A DNA stretch of 64,000 bases from Aestuariibaculum sp. M13 (lineage in GTDB: Bacteria; Bacteroidota; Bacteroidia; Flavobacteriales; Flavobacteriaceae), in the NCBI RefSeq assembly GCF_024723255.1, contig NZ_JANIAC010000001.1:387548-451547 (forward strand). The letters are read 5' to 3'. The first letter of the stretch is position 1. The number at the start of each line of letters is the position of its first letter. Positions 15,172-24,616 of the stretch are shown in pieces. A program made the translations under genes and the position numbers. The notes below the pieces were generated by a model, which searched no databases, was not told the DNA's origin, and saw only the letters and a list, made by a program, of their open reading frames with translations.

Positions 15172-18100
15172 ATGAGTTTTTTAAATTCTGTACTTAAGGT
15201 ATTTGTTGGCGACAAATCGAAACAAGATGTTAAAGCCATCACACCTATAGTTAATAAAATTAAATCCTTCGAAGCCTCTTTAGAAGGACTTTCACACGAT
15301 GCTTTACGTGCTAAAACAACCGAATTTAAAGGTCTTATTGCTGAAGCGATTAAACCTCTAAATGATAAAATAAACGGACTTCTTGAAGAAGCTGAAAATA
15401 CCGATGATATCGATCGTCGTGAAGATATCTACGCCGATATCGATAAACTAAAAGATGAAGTTTACGAAAAAACCGAAGCGGTTTTAAACGACATCTTACC
15501 TGAAGCTTTTGCCGTTGTTAAAGAAACAGCCAAGCGTTTTGCCAACAACACGTCAATTACCGTTACGGCTAGTGCTTTCGACAGAGAATTATCGGGATCT
15601 AAAGATTATGTAACCCTTGAAGGCGAACAAGCCACATGGGCGAACTCCTGGGATGCTGCCGGAAAAGCCATCACCTGGGATATGATTCACTACGATGTAC
15701 AGCTTATTGGTGGTGTGGCGATGCACCAGGGTAAAATTGCAGAAATGCAAACAGGTGAAGGTAAAACTTTGGTTGCTACATTACCGGTTTACCTAAATGC
15801 TTTAGCTGGTCAAGGGGTGCACTTAGTAACCGTAAACGACTACTTAGCAAAACGTGATAGCGCCTGGATGGCACCTTTATTTCAGTTCCATGGTTTAACC
15901 GTAGATTGTATTGATCATCATCAGCCAAACTCTGAAGGTCGAAGAAATGCTTATAATGCCGATATCACTTACGGAACTAATAACGAATTTGGTTTCGATT
16001 ACCTACGTGATAACATGGCACACTCGCCAAACGATTTAGTACAGCGTCCGCACCACTATGCGATTGTCGATGAGGTCGATTCTGTATTAGTCGATGACGC
16101 ACGTACGCCGTTAATCATCTCCGGTCCTATTCCGCAAGGTGAACGTCATGAGTTTATTGAATTAAAACCAAAAGTTGATAACATTGTATCGGTTCAACGC
16201 AAATATTTAACCGGTGTTTTAGCTGAAGCTAAAAAGCTTATTAAAGAAGGTGACACCAAAGAAGGTGGATTCCAACTATTACGTGTTTATCGCGGTATGC
16301 CTAAAAACAAAGCACTTATTAAATTCTTAAGTGAGGAAGGTGTAAAACAACTTTTACAAAAAACTGAAAACTTCTACATGCAGGACAATAACCGCGAGAT
16401 GCCTAAGGTTGACGCCGAGTTGTACTATGTTATTGAAGAAAAAAATAATCAGGTAGAATTAACCGACAAAGGGGTTGATTTCCTATCCGGAGCAGACAAT
16501 CCAAACTTCTTCATCTTACCTGAAATAGGATTAGAAATTGCTAAAATCGAGCAGCAAAACCTATCTAAAGAAGAAGAAGCGGCATTAAAAGAAGAGCTTT
16601 ATAAAGATTTTGGTGTAAAATCTGAACGTATTCACACTTTAAATCAGTTATTAAAAGCTTACGCACTGTTTGAAAAAGACATTCAGTATGTTGTTATGGA
16701 CAACAAAGTTATGATTGTCGATGAGCAAACTGGTCGTATTATGGATGGTCGTCGTTATTCAGACGGCTTACATCAAGCGATTGAAGCTAAAGAAAACGTA
16801 AAAATTGAAGATGCGACGCAAACCTTCGCAACGGTAACCCTTCAAAATTACTTTAGAATGTACCGTAAACTTTCTGGTATGACGGGTACAGCGGTTACTG
16901 AAGCTGGTGAGTTTTGGGAAATCTACGAATTAGATGTTGTTGAAATTCCAACTAACCGCCCAATTGCTCGTGATGACCGAGATGATTTAGTTTACAAAAC
17001 AAAACGTGAAAAATACAACGCCGTTATTGATGAAGTTGTAAAACTTTCCGAAGCTGGCAGACCAGTATTAATTGGTACCACTTCGGTTGAGATTAGTGAA
17101 TTACTTGGTAAAATGCTTAGTATTCGCAAAATATCTCACAACGTCTTAAATGCGAAACAACATAAACGCGAGGCCGACATTGTTGCCGAAGCAGGTCGCC
17201 CAGGTCAGGTTACCATTGCTACCAATATGGCAGGTCGTGGTACCGATATTAAATTAACCGACGAGGTTAAGAAAGCCGGTGGTTTAGCCATTATTGGTAC
17301 TGAGCGTCACGATTCACGTCGTGTCGACCGTCAGTTACGTGGTCGTGCTGGTCGTCAGGGAGATCCGGGAAGTTCTCAATTCTACGTATCGCTTGAAGAC
17401 AATTTAATGCGTTTATTTGGTAGTGAGCGTATTGCCAAAATGATGGACAGAATGGGTCTTAAAGAAGGTGAAGTGATTCAGCATTCTATGATCTCTAAAT
17501 CTATCGAGCGTGCTCAGAAAAAAGTAGAAGAAAACAACTTTGGTGTTCGTAAGCGTTTATTAGAATATGATGACGTGATGAACGCACAGCGTGAAGTGGT
17601 TTACAAACGTCGTCACCACGCTTTATTTGGAGAGCGTTTACGTGTAGACTTAGCGAATATGATATTCGATACTGCTGAAGGTATTTCTGAAGGAAACAAA
17701 GGTGCTAACGATTTTAAAAATTTCGAGTTTGAATTGATTCGTTATTTCTCTTTAACATCTCCAATTACTGAAGATGAATTTGGTAAACTTTCTGCTCAGG
17801 AAATCACTTCTAAAGTATATCGTGCTGCATTTGATCACTACAAAGAAAAAATGGCTCGTAACGCTGAAATCGCCTTCCCTGTGATTAAAAATGTTTACGA
17901 AAACCAGCGTGACCGTTTCAAGCGTATCGTGGTGCCATTTACTGATGGTATTAAGAGTTTAAATGTGGTTACCGATCTTGAAAAAGCTTACGAAACCAAC
18001 GGTAAACAATTAATTACCGATTTCGAAAAGAACATTACCTTGGCAATTATTGACGACTCATGGAAAACCCATTTACGTAAAATGGATGAGTTGAAACAAT

Positions 18101-18528
18101 CGGTACAGTTAGCCGTTCACGAGCAAAAAGATCCGTTATTAATTTACAAGTTTGAAGCGTTTGAGTTATTCAAAGCCATGATTGACCAAGTGAATAAAGA
18201 TGTCATCTCCTTCTTATTTAAAGGTGAATTACCTCAGGAAACTCAGGAAACCATTCAGGAAGCCAGAGAACGCAGACAGGAAAAATTAAACATCGAAAAA
18301 GAGGAAATTCCTAATTTAGATGAGCGTTCTGCTCAAAACAGAGCTGTAGCAAACACCCAACAGCAGCGACCTCAAGTCACTGAAACTATTGTACGCGACC
18401 ATGCAAAAATTGGTCGTAACGATCATGTGACTATTAAAAATGTTATGAACGGTGAAAGCAAATCTGTAAAATACAAACAAGCCGAACCTTTATTAGCTAA
18501 AGGTGAATGGGTTCTTGTTGAAGATTAA
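15172..18528 (+). CDS. secA: Preprotein translocase motor ATPase SecA
   Basis: SecA drives unfolded preproteins through SecYEG using ATP. Walker A MQTGEGKTLVATL is near residues 198-210, and DEVDSVLVDDARTPLIISGP marks the DEAD-type motif with the start of the preprotein-crosslinking domain. ATNMAGRGTDIKL and QLRGRAGRQGDPG are the C-terminal motor motifs. At 1118 residues it is about 200 longer than E. coli SecA. The extra length includes an insertion between residues about 330 and 460 typical of Bacteroidota. The C-terminal zinc-binding SecB site is absent, and the protein ends in a short basic and acidic tail (EPLLAKGEWVLVED). It is monocistronic, with its own terminator. Confidence 0.98.
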   Translation: MSFLNSVLKVFVGDKSKQDVKAITPIVNKIKSFEASLEGLSHDALRAKTTEFKGLIAEAIKPLNDKINGLLEEAENTDDIDRREDIYADIDKLKDEVYEKTEAVLNDILPEAFAVVKETAKRFANNTSITVTASAFDRELSGSKDYVTLEGEQATWANSWDAAGKAITWDMIHYDVQLIGGVAMHQGKIAEMQTGEGKTLVATLPVYLNALAGQGVHLVTVNDYLAKRDSAWMAPLFQFHGLTVDCIDHHQPNSEGRRNAYNADITYGTNNEFGFDYLRDNMAHSPNDLVQRPHHYAIVDEVDSVLVDDARTPLIISGPIPQGERHEFIELKPKVDNIVSVQRKYLTGVLAEAKKLIKEGDTKEGGFQLLRVYRGMPKNKALIKFLSEEGVKQLLQKTENFYMQDNNREMPKVDAELYYVIEEKNNQVELTDKGVDFLSGADNPNFFILPEIGLEIAKIEQQNLSKEEEAALKEELYKDFGVKSERIHTLNQLLKAYALFEKDIQYVVMDNKVMIVDEQTGRIMDGRRYSDGLHQAIEAKENVKIEDATQTFATVTLQNYFRMYRKLSGMTGTAVTEAGEFWEIYELDVVEIPTNRPIARDDRDDLVYKTKREKYNAVIDEVVKLSEAGRPVLIGTTSVEISELLGKMLSIRKISHNVLNAKQHKREADIVAEAGRPGQVTIATNMAGRGTDIKLTDEVKKAGGLAIIGTERHDSRRVDRQLRGRAGRQGDPGSSQFYVSLEDNLMRLFGSERIAKMMDRMGLKEGEVIQHSMISKSIERAQKKVEENNFGVRKRLLEYDDVMNAQREVVYKRRHHALFGERLRVDLANMIFDTAEGISEGNKGANDFKNFEFELIRYFSLTSPITEDEFGKLSAQEITSKVYRAAFDHYKEKMARNAEIAFPVIKNVYENQRDRFKRIVVPFTDGIKSLNVVTDLEKAYETNGKQLITDFEKNITLAIIDDSWKTHLRKMDELKQSVQLAVHEQKDPLLIYKFEAFELFKAMIDQVNKDVISFLFKGELPQETQETIQEARERRQEKLNIEKEEIPNLDERSAQNRAVANTQQQRPQVTETIVRDHAKIGRNDHVTIKNVMNGESKSVKYKQAEPLLAKGEWVLVED

Positions 18529-18558
18529 TATTACACCTATAAAACAGAGATAAAAATA

Positions 18559-18590
18559 AAAAATCCGACATGTTTGTCGGATTTTTTTTT
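18559..18590 (+). terminator. Intrinsic terminator of secA
   Basis: The AAAATCCGACA stem pairs with TGTCGGATTTT around a four-base loop and runs into about ten T residues. Confidence 0.92.
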
Positions 18591-18619
18591 ATATTCCATT
18601 TGATTAATCCTAAAATATC

Positions 18620-18970
18620 ATGAACAATAACAACGGATTTAGAGTATCTTTAAATGATGAATTACTAACCAATGCCGGACTTGAAGACCAAAATTTTATC
18701 ATTTCCTGTATTTTAAATTCTTTCAAAAGAGAGCTAAGTCCTGAAACAGGTTTGGATCTTAGTGTATCTGGATTAGATTCTGAAAGTCATCAACATGTTA
18801 AATGGATTGACACCCCTTTAAAATTAGGAGATAAAATTACCATTGAAGTCATTAATGAGAACTTTGAACCTCCTGCTATAATTTCAGAATCCAAATCTGA
18901 GGAAGAGATTTTAAAAGGAAAATTAAGAGCTTACCACAAACTCAAAGCAGAGCTAAAAGATTATATTTAA
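18620..18970 (+). CDS. Hypothetical protein, 116 residues
   Basis: I do not recognise a named domain. The protein begins MNNNNGFRVSLNDELLTNAG, has no signal peptide or membrane segment, and is acidic in the middle. The C-terminus (EEEILKGKLRAYHKLKAELK) is predicted to be a charged helix. It starts 30 bases after the secA terminator, so it likely has its own promoter. Its stop codon overlaps the stop of the convergent M23 peptidase gene by four bases. Coding character is supported by the lack of rare codons and the compact fit between the terminator and the convergent gene. Confidence 0.7.
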   Translation: MNNNNGFRVSLNDELLTNAGLEDQNFIISCILNSFKRELSPETGLDLSVSGLDSESHQHVKWIDTPLKLGDKITIEVINENFEPPAIISESKSEEEILKGKLRAYHKLKAELKDYI

Positions 18971-19668
18971 TAAAGTCCCAACAATTGATTAGGGTCCGGG
19001 CAGTTGGTCATATAAAAGTCTAAATCCCTTATATTAGAAACACCTGGATAATCACCTTCAGATCCTTGCAAATCTTTTATAATCTGAAAGTGCAAATGCG
19101 GCGGATAATCGCCGTTAACTTTTGGTTCACCTAAAGCGGCAATACATTCGCCTTGTTTTACTTTTTCACCCTCTTTTAAATTCTCTATCGATTCCAAACT
19201 TAAATGTCCGTAAAGGGTATAAAATTCAATACCGGCAACCTGATGTTTTAAAATAATGGTCGGACCATAATCGCCAAAATTGGTATTATTTTTAAAACTA
19301 TGCACTTCTCCATCTAGAGCTGCCTGAACAGCTGTTCCGGCTGAACACCATAAATCAATCCCCAAATGGATGTTGCGCTCTGTAAGGTTATCTTCCTGAT
19401 TAAAATGCAAACTACGTTTGTAAATGTTTCTAGGCTCCAAATAGCCACCAAAAGCCACATCGGCCTTATTAGATGTCAGATACGACTCAATATATTGACT
19501 GAATTTTTCAGAAGAAGACACATCCACTTGATCTAAAACAGTATTGGTTTCAGATAAGTCTATAGCCACATAGTTTTCACCAGTATTTGGAATATCTAAA
19601 ACACTTATTGGTTTTATTATTGAAGTATTCAGCGTTTCTGAGAATAATTTCATATTCCTTGATGTCAA
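18967..19668 (-). CDS. M23 family metallopeptidase-type protein
   Basis: This 233-residue protein contains a lysostaphin-type zinc peptidase fold. The first ligands are in NIHLGIDLWCSAGTAVQAALDG (HxxxD), and the second site is HLHFQI near residue 200, with the intervening FYTLYGHLS. These positions match the H-x3-D and HxH ligands of the family that cleaves peptidoglycan cross-bridges. No signal peptide is visible, and the N-terminal 90 residues are unassigned, so its location is unclear. Related flavobacterial proteins are sometimes fused to kinases or aminotransferases acting on small molecules. Its 3' end overlaps the convergent gene. Confidence 0.8.
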   Translation of the reverse strand: MTSRNMKLFSETLNTSIIKPISVLDIPNTGENYVAIDLSETNTVLDQVDVSSSEKFSQYIESYLTSNKADVAFGGYLEPRNIYKRSLHFNQEDNLTERNIHLGIDLWCSAGTAVQAALDGEVHSFKNNTNFGDYGPTIILKHQVAGIEFYTLYGHLSLESIENLKEGEKVKQGECIAALGEPKVNGDYPPHLHFQIIKDLQGSEGDYPGVSNIRDLDFYMTNCPDPNQLLGLY

Positions 19669-19727
19669 AATTTAATAATCTAAATTAGAAAATCTAAACA
19701 AAGAAATGGTTTAGATATGTTCATTTT

Positions 19728-19935
19728 GTCTTGACACAAAAACGAACCAAAAAAGTCAAGACTATTTTAGGTCATTGCTTCGCACCGATCGTTCTGATGA
19801 TTGCCTACACTTAACTTCTCTTCACAATTCTCCTTCAATCCTAAATTTTGCCTCCCATAAGAAATAAAAACGACCTATGACTGAAAATAGCCTGTAGCTC
19901 ACTCATGTGTTTTGACAAAAAAGATAGAAAAACTA
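19728..19935. repeat. Imperfect inverted-repeat intergenic element
   Basis: The 392-base gap between the M23 gene and rimO has no credible gene. It does hold an inverted repeat GTCTTGAC (19728-19735) / GTCAAGAC (19755-19762). A longer imperfect pair follows, in which CTATTTTAGGTCAT near 19762-19775 faces CTATGACTGAAAATAG near 19875-19890. Motifs of this kind (TTTTGTCTTGACACAAAA and GAACCAAAAAAGTCAAGAC) recur between genes in Flavobacteriaceae as far as I recall. It could be a decayed small mobile element. Confidence 0.4.
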
Positions 19936-20060
19936 ATAACGGTTAAAGAAAAAAGAAACTCAAAAAAGTATAAACCTCTATACAATCTCTAATTACTCGG
20001 AATCACTTGAATTGACGCCATTTCTAATTTTCTTAAATTCTAATGTATCTAACTGCCTGA

Positions 20061-21362
20061 TTAAACCACTTCAGCGTATAAATCGAAATCGGCAGCATCA
20101 GTTACTTTTACAGTAGCAAATTCACCAGTTTTTAAGTATGTCGTGCTGGCATCGATTAACACTTCGTTATCTACATCCGGAGAATCGAATTCCGTACGAC
20201 CTACAAAGTAGTTTCCTTCTTTTCTATCGATAACCACTTTAAATTCCTGACCGATTTTCTCCTGATTTAATTCCCAAGAAATCTGCGACTGGATTTCCAT
20301 AATTTCGTTGGCACGCTCTTGTTTTACTTCTTCCGGAACATCGTCCTCTAAAGTATACGCATGCGTATTTTCCTCATGACTATACGTAAAACAACCTAAA
20401 CGCTCAAAACGCATCTCTTTCACCCAGTCTCTAAGAGTTTCATAATCTTCCTGAGTTTCTCCCGGATATCCCACGATTAACGTGGTACGAATGGTCATGT
20501 TTGGTACAGCTGCTCTAAAGTCTTTCAGTAACTTCGTGGTTTTTTCTTTGGTTGTACCACGACGCATACTCTTTAAAATAGCATCTGAAATGTGTTGCAA
20601 CGGAATATCTAAATAATTACAGATTTTTGGCTCACGATTCATCACCTCCAACACGTCCATTGGGAAACCTGTAGGGAATGCATAATGCAAACGAATCCAT
20701 TCGATACCTTCAACTTTCACTAAAGCTTCAAGTAATTCTGCCAGATTACGTTTTTTGTATAAATCAAGTCCGTAATAGGTTAAATCCTGAGCGATAAGTA
20801 TTAACTCCTTAACACCATTAGCTGCTAATTTTTCAGCTTCAATAACCAAATCTTCAATAGGCGTGCTTTTGTGCTTACCACGCATTAATGGAATGGCACA
20901 GAAGCTACACGGACGGTCGCAACCTTCGGCTATTTTTAAATACGCATAATTTTTAGGTGTTGTCGTTAAACGCTCACCTATTAATTCGTGTTTATAATCG
21001 GCACCTAAAGCTTTTAATAATCCTGGTAATTCAGTGGTTCCGAAATACTGATCGACATTCGGAATTTCCTTTTCTAAATCCGGCTTATAGCGTTCACTTA
21101 AACATCCTGTAACAAAGACTTTATCAACTTCGCCATCCTCCTTCTTCTGCATGTACTCTAAAATAGTATTCACGCTTTCTTCTTTGGCATTGTTAATAAA
21201 TCCACAGGTATTAATCACAACAATATTACCTTCTTCTTCATGAACAACATCCTTACCACTGGCTTTCAGTTGCCCCATTAAAACTTCGCTGTCGTAAACA
21301 TTTTTACTACAACCTAAGGTTACTACATTAATCCTGTTCTTTTTAAGTGATTTTGTACGCAT
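20061..21362 (-). CDS. rimO: Ribosomal protein S12 methylthiotransferase
   Basis: RimO adds a methylthio group to an aspartate of ribosomal protein S12. The protein has the three expected domains. The N-terminal UPF0004 domain carries cysteines in VTLGCSKN, NTCGF and GCLSERY. The radical SAM domain has CDRPCSFC with the CxxxCxxC cluster, and a C-terminal TRAM domain ends at about residue 433. The SSCSKN-like context and the short linker fit RimO rather than MiaB. I place the start at 21362 because the longer frame (to 21386) would overlap a TATCTTTG -7 element. The gene is monocistronic and divergent from the serine hydrolase. Confidence 0.95.
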   Translation of the reverse strand: MRTKSLKKNRINVVTLGCSKNVYDSEVLMGQLKASGKDVVHEEEGNIVVINTCGFINNAKEESVNTILEYMQKKEDGEVDKVFVTGCLSERYKPDLEKEIPNVDQYFGTTELPGLLKALGADYKHELIGERLTTTPKNYAYLKIAEGCDRPCSFCAIPLMRGKHKSTPIEDLVIEAEKLAANGVKELILIAQDLTYYGLDLYKKRNLAELLEALVKVEGIEWIRLHYAFPTGFPMDVLEVMNREPKICNYLDIPLQHISDAILKSMRRGTTKEKTTKLLKDFRAAVPNMTIRTTLIVGYPGETQEDYETLRDWVKEMRFERLGCFTYSHEENTHAYTLEDDVPEEVKQERANEIMEIQSQISWELNQEKIGQEFKVVIDRKEGNYFVGRTEFDSPDVDNEVLIDASTTYLKTGEFATVKVTDAADFDLYAEVV

Positions 21363-21383
21363 AATTTTTATTAAATCAGGGCG

Positions 21384-21391
21384 CAAAGATA
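21384..21391 (-). promoter_or_regulatory. Putative -7 element of rimO
   Basis: The minus strand reads TATCTTTG, an exact TAnnTTTG match, 21 bases before the preferred start codon. A TTG at -33 is not apparent. Confidence 0.5.
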
Positions 21392-21498
21392 CATAATCAT
21401 AGTCGATTTTTATGCCTAGATTTTGTTTTTAGTGCGATTAACTCCTGATATTAAGAAACCTTTAGTATATTTAACTACCTTAACCTAAAACACTGATT

Positions 21499-22572
21499 AT
21501 GAAAAAGCTGCCCTACTTAATCATAATATTATTTTTCCTTCTCTTTAATTGTTCTAAAGATGAATCCGTTAAGGATGATCAAACCGAAGATGTTAGCCTT
21601 TATTTTCCACCAATAAATTCTGATACATGGGAAACCATATCTGTTACTGATGCTAACTGGAATACTTCGGAAGTACAACCCCTACTCGATTTCCTTGCCG
21701 AAAAAAACACCAAGAGTTTTATCATGTTACAAAACGGTAAAATTGTTGTGGAAACCTATTTTAATGATCATAATGCAACAAAACCCTGGTATTGGGCCAG
21801 TGCCGGAAAAACCCTAACCTCTGCTGTTACCGGTATTGCTGAAGCTGAAGGCTATATAAACATTAACAACAAAGTATCGGACTATATAGGAACAGGATGG
21901 ACCAGCACGACTTTAGAACAGGAAAACCTGATTACCTGCAAACACCTGTTAACCATGACTTCAGGTATAGACGATAGTTACGGTGATGATGTTTCTCCTG
22001 AAAACCTATTTTACAAGGCTGATGCCGGGACGCGTTGGGCCTATCATAATGTTTATGTCAAATTACAAGATGTTGTAGCTGAAACAACAAATGATACCTG
22101 GAGTAATTACTTCAGCACAAAGCTAAGAGATAAAATTGGTATGTCTGGTACGTGGTTAAATCTTGACAACTTAAGTGTGTACTACAGTAACACGAGAAGT
22201 ATGGCTCGTTTTGGCTTATTAGCTTACAATAGAGGCAAATGGAACGATACTCAAATTATACCTGAATCCTATTTTGATGATGCCATTAAAACCTCACAAT
22301 CAATTAATGAAGCTTATGGTTATTTATGGTGGTTAAATGGAAAATCAAGTTATCATTTACCACAAACTCAGTTACAATTTAGTGGCTCTCTAATTCCGAA
22401 TGCTCCAAATGACATGTATGCCGCTCTTGGAAAAAACGATCAGAAAATTTATGTCGTACCCAGTAAGAAACTTGTAGTGATTAGAATGGGTGATGCTGCC
22501 GATGCTGACAATTTTGCTCTATCTAATTTTGATAATGAGTTGTGGGCTAAAATAAATGAAGTGATTAATTAA
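21499..22572 (+). CDS. Serine hydrolase lipoprotein, beta-lactamase/PBP4 fold
   Basis: This 357-residue protein starts with a lipoprotein signal (MKKLPYLIIILFFLLFNC, lipobox cysteine at 18). Its catalytic motif is S101-AGK104 (SxxK), followed by a YHN motif in GTRWAYHNVYVK as the YxN element. Length and order match the class C beta-lactamase-like family, which includes esterases and D-aminopeptidases as well as beta-lactamases. The N-terminus suggests anchoring in the outer or inner membrane facing the periplasm. A beta-lactamase activity cannot be inferred. Its stop overlaps by four bases with the stop of the convergent SRPBCC gene. Confidence 0.85.
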   Translation: MKKLPYLIIILFFLLFNCSKDESVKDDQTEDVSLYFPPINSDTWETISVTDANWNTSEVQPLLDFLAEKNTKSFIMLQNGKIVVETYFNDHNATKPWYWASAGKTLTSAVTGIAEAEGYININNKVSDYIGTGWTSTTLEQENLITCKHLLTMTSGIDDSYGDDVSPENLFYKADAGTRWAYHNVYVKLQDVVAETTNDTWSNYFSTKLRDKIGMSGTWLNLDNLSVYYSNTRSMARFGLLAYNRGKWNDTQIIPESYFDDAIKTSQSINEAYGYLWWLNGKSSYHLPQTQLQFSGSLIPNAPNDMYAALGKNDQKIYVVPSKKLVVIRMGDAADADNFALSNFDNELWAKINEVIN

Positions 22573-22997
22573 TTACGTTCTTCAAAAGGAACGATAATTC
22601 CCTTTTCTAAATAATTTTTCAATCCGTTTAATAACATCGCCCAGCAAAACGAAGAATACTTGAAATGATCATTTGCCTCCGGCCAGTTCACATGGCTAAA
22701 CTTTAGCATGGTTCCTTCTTTATATGGTTCCAATTCGAATTGAAAGGTGGTAGGATTCCAATCTTTATCAGACACCGTCATTTTAAAAGCAATGATACTG
22801 TCAGGCTCAATTTTCGAAACCTTACAAAACCAATTATACTCCTCTGTAAAATTCAGATTATATTCTGCTTCAAGCTCCGGAGTTCCTGTACTTTTTAGTG
22901 ACCACCAGTTATCGAGATGTTCTGGCTTTGACACCGCATCAAAAACCTCCTTTTGAGACGCATTAATTATCAGGTTATGGTAAATATTAAAACTCAT
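22569..22997 (-). CDS. SRPBCC/AHSA1-like small-ligand-binding protein
   Basis: This 142-residue cytoplasmic protein has the pattern of the activator-of-Hsp90-ATPase-1-like branch of the START/SRPBCC superfamily. It opens with IINASQKEVFDAVSKPEHLDNWW, and the C-terminal helix is SSFCWAMLLNGLKNYLEKG. Proteins of this fold bind hydrophobic ligands in a cavity, and most in Bacteroidota have no known ligand. It is monocistronic in appearance, and its 3' end faces the serine hydrolase gene. Length is normal for the family. Confidence 0.85.
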   Translation of the reverse strand: MSFNIYHNLIINASQKEVFDAVSKPEHLDNWWSLKSTGTPELEAEYNLNFTEEYNWFCKVSKIEPDSIIAFKMTVSDKDWNPTTFQFELEPYKEGTMLKFSHVNWPEANDHFKYSSFCWAMLLNGLKNYLEKGIIVPFEERN

Positions 22998-23023
22998 ACC
23001 TAAATTTACTAAATATCTACAAA

Positions 23024-23056
23024 AAAAGGTAGTTAATTTAAAATCAACTACCTTTT
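23024..23056 (-). terminator. Intrinsic hairpin before the SRPBCC gene, ending ftsY transcription
   Basis: An 11-bp stem (AAAAGGTAGTT with AACTACCTTTT) has a T run on its minus-strand side, so it most likely stops leftward ftsY transcription. Confidence 0.8.
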
Positions 23057-23077
23057 ATATCATTTATACGTTTGTGA

Positions 23078-24052
23078 TTATTTAAAGAATGAATCTACAA
23101 ACTCGTATTTATTAAATACCTGTAAATCTTCGATTCCTTCTCCTACACCGATATACTTTACCGGAATTTTAAACTGATCGCTAATCCCAATAACAACACC
23201 ACCCTTGGCTGTTCCGTCTAACTTAGTTACGGCTAATGATGTTACTTCGGTTGCTGCCGTGAACTGTTTTGCCTGTTCGAAAGCATTCTGCCCCGTAGAA
23301 CCATCTAACACCAACAAGACATCGTGAGGTGCATCGGCAACTACTTTTTGCATGACACGCTTCACCTTGGTTAGCTCATTCATTAAGTTAACTTTATTAT
23401 GTAAACGACCGGCAGTATCGATAATTACCACATCTGCATTTTGCGACACCGCACTTTTTAAGGTATCGAAAGCCACTGAAGCCGGATCGCTTCCCATAGC
23501 TTGTTTTACTAATGGCACATCTACACGATCGGCCCAAACCTGAAGCTGATCGATAGCTGCAGCTCTAAAGGTATCGGCTGCTCCTAAAACAACATTCAAC
23601 CCTTTTTTCTTGAATTGATATGCTAACTTACCAATGGTTGTTGTTTTTCCAACGCCATTAACCCCTACAACCATTAAAACATACGGTGTTTTTGTTCCGT
23701 CTGCCTGAGGTGCTAATGCAGGAATCGTATATTCGGTTTCTTCTCCTGTATTTGTTTCACTTAATAACCCAGCTATTTCTTCACGTAAAATCTGATTGAG
23801 CTCTTCAGTACCTAAATATTTATCTTTAGATACACGTTCTTCTATACGCTCAATAACTTTTAATGTGGTATTAACACCAACATCACTACTAACCAATACT
23901 TCCTCCAGGTTATCTAAAACTTCATCATCTACCTTAGATTTTCCTGCTACGGCTTTACTTAACTTACCAAAAAAACTGGTTTTTGATTTTTCTAACCCCT
24001 TATCAAGAGTTTCCTTTTTTTCTGAAGAAAATATTTTTTTAAAAAAGCTCAT
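23078..24052 (-). CDS. ftsY: Signal recognition particle receptor FtsY
   Basis: FtsY docks ribosome-SRP complexes at the membrane. This 324-residue form has a short N-terminal helical region and the NG domain. GTPase motifs include G1 VVGVNGVGKTTTIGKL, the insertion box DTFRAAAIDQL, G3 DTAGRL and G4 TKLDG, and the C-terminal segment is IKYIGVGEGIEDLQVFN-like. The acidic A domain of E. coli FtsY is missing, as is usual in this phylum. The start is preceded by a hairpin terminator (24195-24223), which partly separates it from the rpmB-rpmG-DUF4295 operon. A TATATTTG element at 24179-24186 may give it a promoter of its own. Confidence 0.97.
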   Translation of the reverse strand: MSFFKKIFSSEKKETLDKGLEKSKTSFFGKLSKAVAGKSKVDDEVLDNLEEVLVSSDVGVNTTLKVIERIEERVSKDKYLGTEELNQILREEIAGLLSETNTGEETEYTIPALAPQADGTKTPYVLMVVGVNGVGKTTTIGKLAYQFKKKGLNVVLGAADTFRAAAIDQLQVWADRVDVPLVKQAMGSDPASVAFDTLKSAVSQNADVVIIDTAGRLHNKVNLMNELTKVKRVMQKVVADAPHDVLLVLDGSTGQNAFEQAKQFTAATEVTSLAVTKLDGTAKGGVVIGISDQFKIPVKYIGVGEGIEDLQVFNKYEFVDSFFK

Positions 24053-24194
24053 TGTTCACTTTTATTGGTTGGTTACTATGTTAAGCGTCTTAAAACCCTG
24101 GTTGGTTAAAAAACGACTACAACACTATTGTCAAATTCCCTACCACAATTATTTTCAAAAATTATGGCAGAAACCTGTCAAATATAAATATAAA

Positions 24195-24223
24195 AAAGCT
24201 GCTTTCGAAATGAAAGCAGCTTT
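24195..24223 (-). terminator. Intrinsic terminator of the rpmB-rpmG-DUF4295 operon
   Basis: A perfect 12-bp stem (AAAGCTGCTTTC with GAAAGCAGCTTT) with a five-base loop is followed by six T on the minus strand. Confidence 0.88.
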
Positions 24224-24246
24224 GTATATCTCAAAAAAGTTTGTTT

Positions 24247-24399
24247 TTACTTTTGTTTAAAGTAATCATCAACTACTTCAGGAGCCATGATAGACTCAAC
24301 AAACATATAAGCACCAGTTTTTGGTGACTTTACCATTTTAATCGCTTTTGTTAATCTTTTAGAAGACGTTTGTAACGATGCTACTGTTTTCTTTGCCAT
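24247..24399 (-). CDS. DUF4295 small basic protein
   Basis: I found this 50-residue frame by reading the minus strand after rpmG. It begins MAKKTVASLQTSSKRLTKAI and ends in VVDDYFKQK, matching the Bacteroidota-specific DUF4295 family. It is always seen beside rpmG and rpmB in this phylum and is basic like a ribosomal protein. That linkage suggests a ribosome-associated role, which is inference. It begins 9 bases after rpmG. Confidence 0.9.
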   Translation of the reverse strand: MAKKTVASLQTSSKRLTKAIKMVKSPKTGAYMFVESIMAPEVVDDYFKQK

Positions 24400-24408
24400 G
24401 ACTAATAA

Positions 24409-24591
24409 TTATTTTATTTCTTTGTGAACAGTCATACGCTTAAGGATAGGATTAAATTTTTTAATCTCCATTCTGTCTGGCGTATTCTTTTTATTTTTTG
24501 TAGTGATGTATCTTGAAGTTCCTGGTTGTCCAGACTCTTTGTGCTCAGTACACTCTAAAATTACCTGTATTCTATTACCTTTCTTTGCCAT
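24409..24591 (-). CDS. rpmG: 50S ribosomal protein L33
   Basis: This 60-residue protein matches L33, starting [21 protein letters not shown] and with the conserved [18 protein letters not shown] segment. It lacks the two CxxC pairs of the zinc-binding form, as only one cysteine is present, so it is the zinc-independent type. It lies in the rpmB-rpmG-DUF4295 operon, 25 bases after rpmB. Confidence 0.97.
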   Translation of the reverse strand: MAKKGNRIQVILECTEHKESGQPGTSRYITTKNKKNTPDRMEIKKFNPILKRMTVHKEIK

Positions 24592-24616
24592 TTTTCTATC
24601 GTATTAAATGTGGCTA

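Noticed and set aside
21499-22572. Beta-lactamase
   Set aside because: The SxxK and YxN motifs occur in many esterases and peptidases of the fold, so the activity cannot be claimed.
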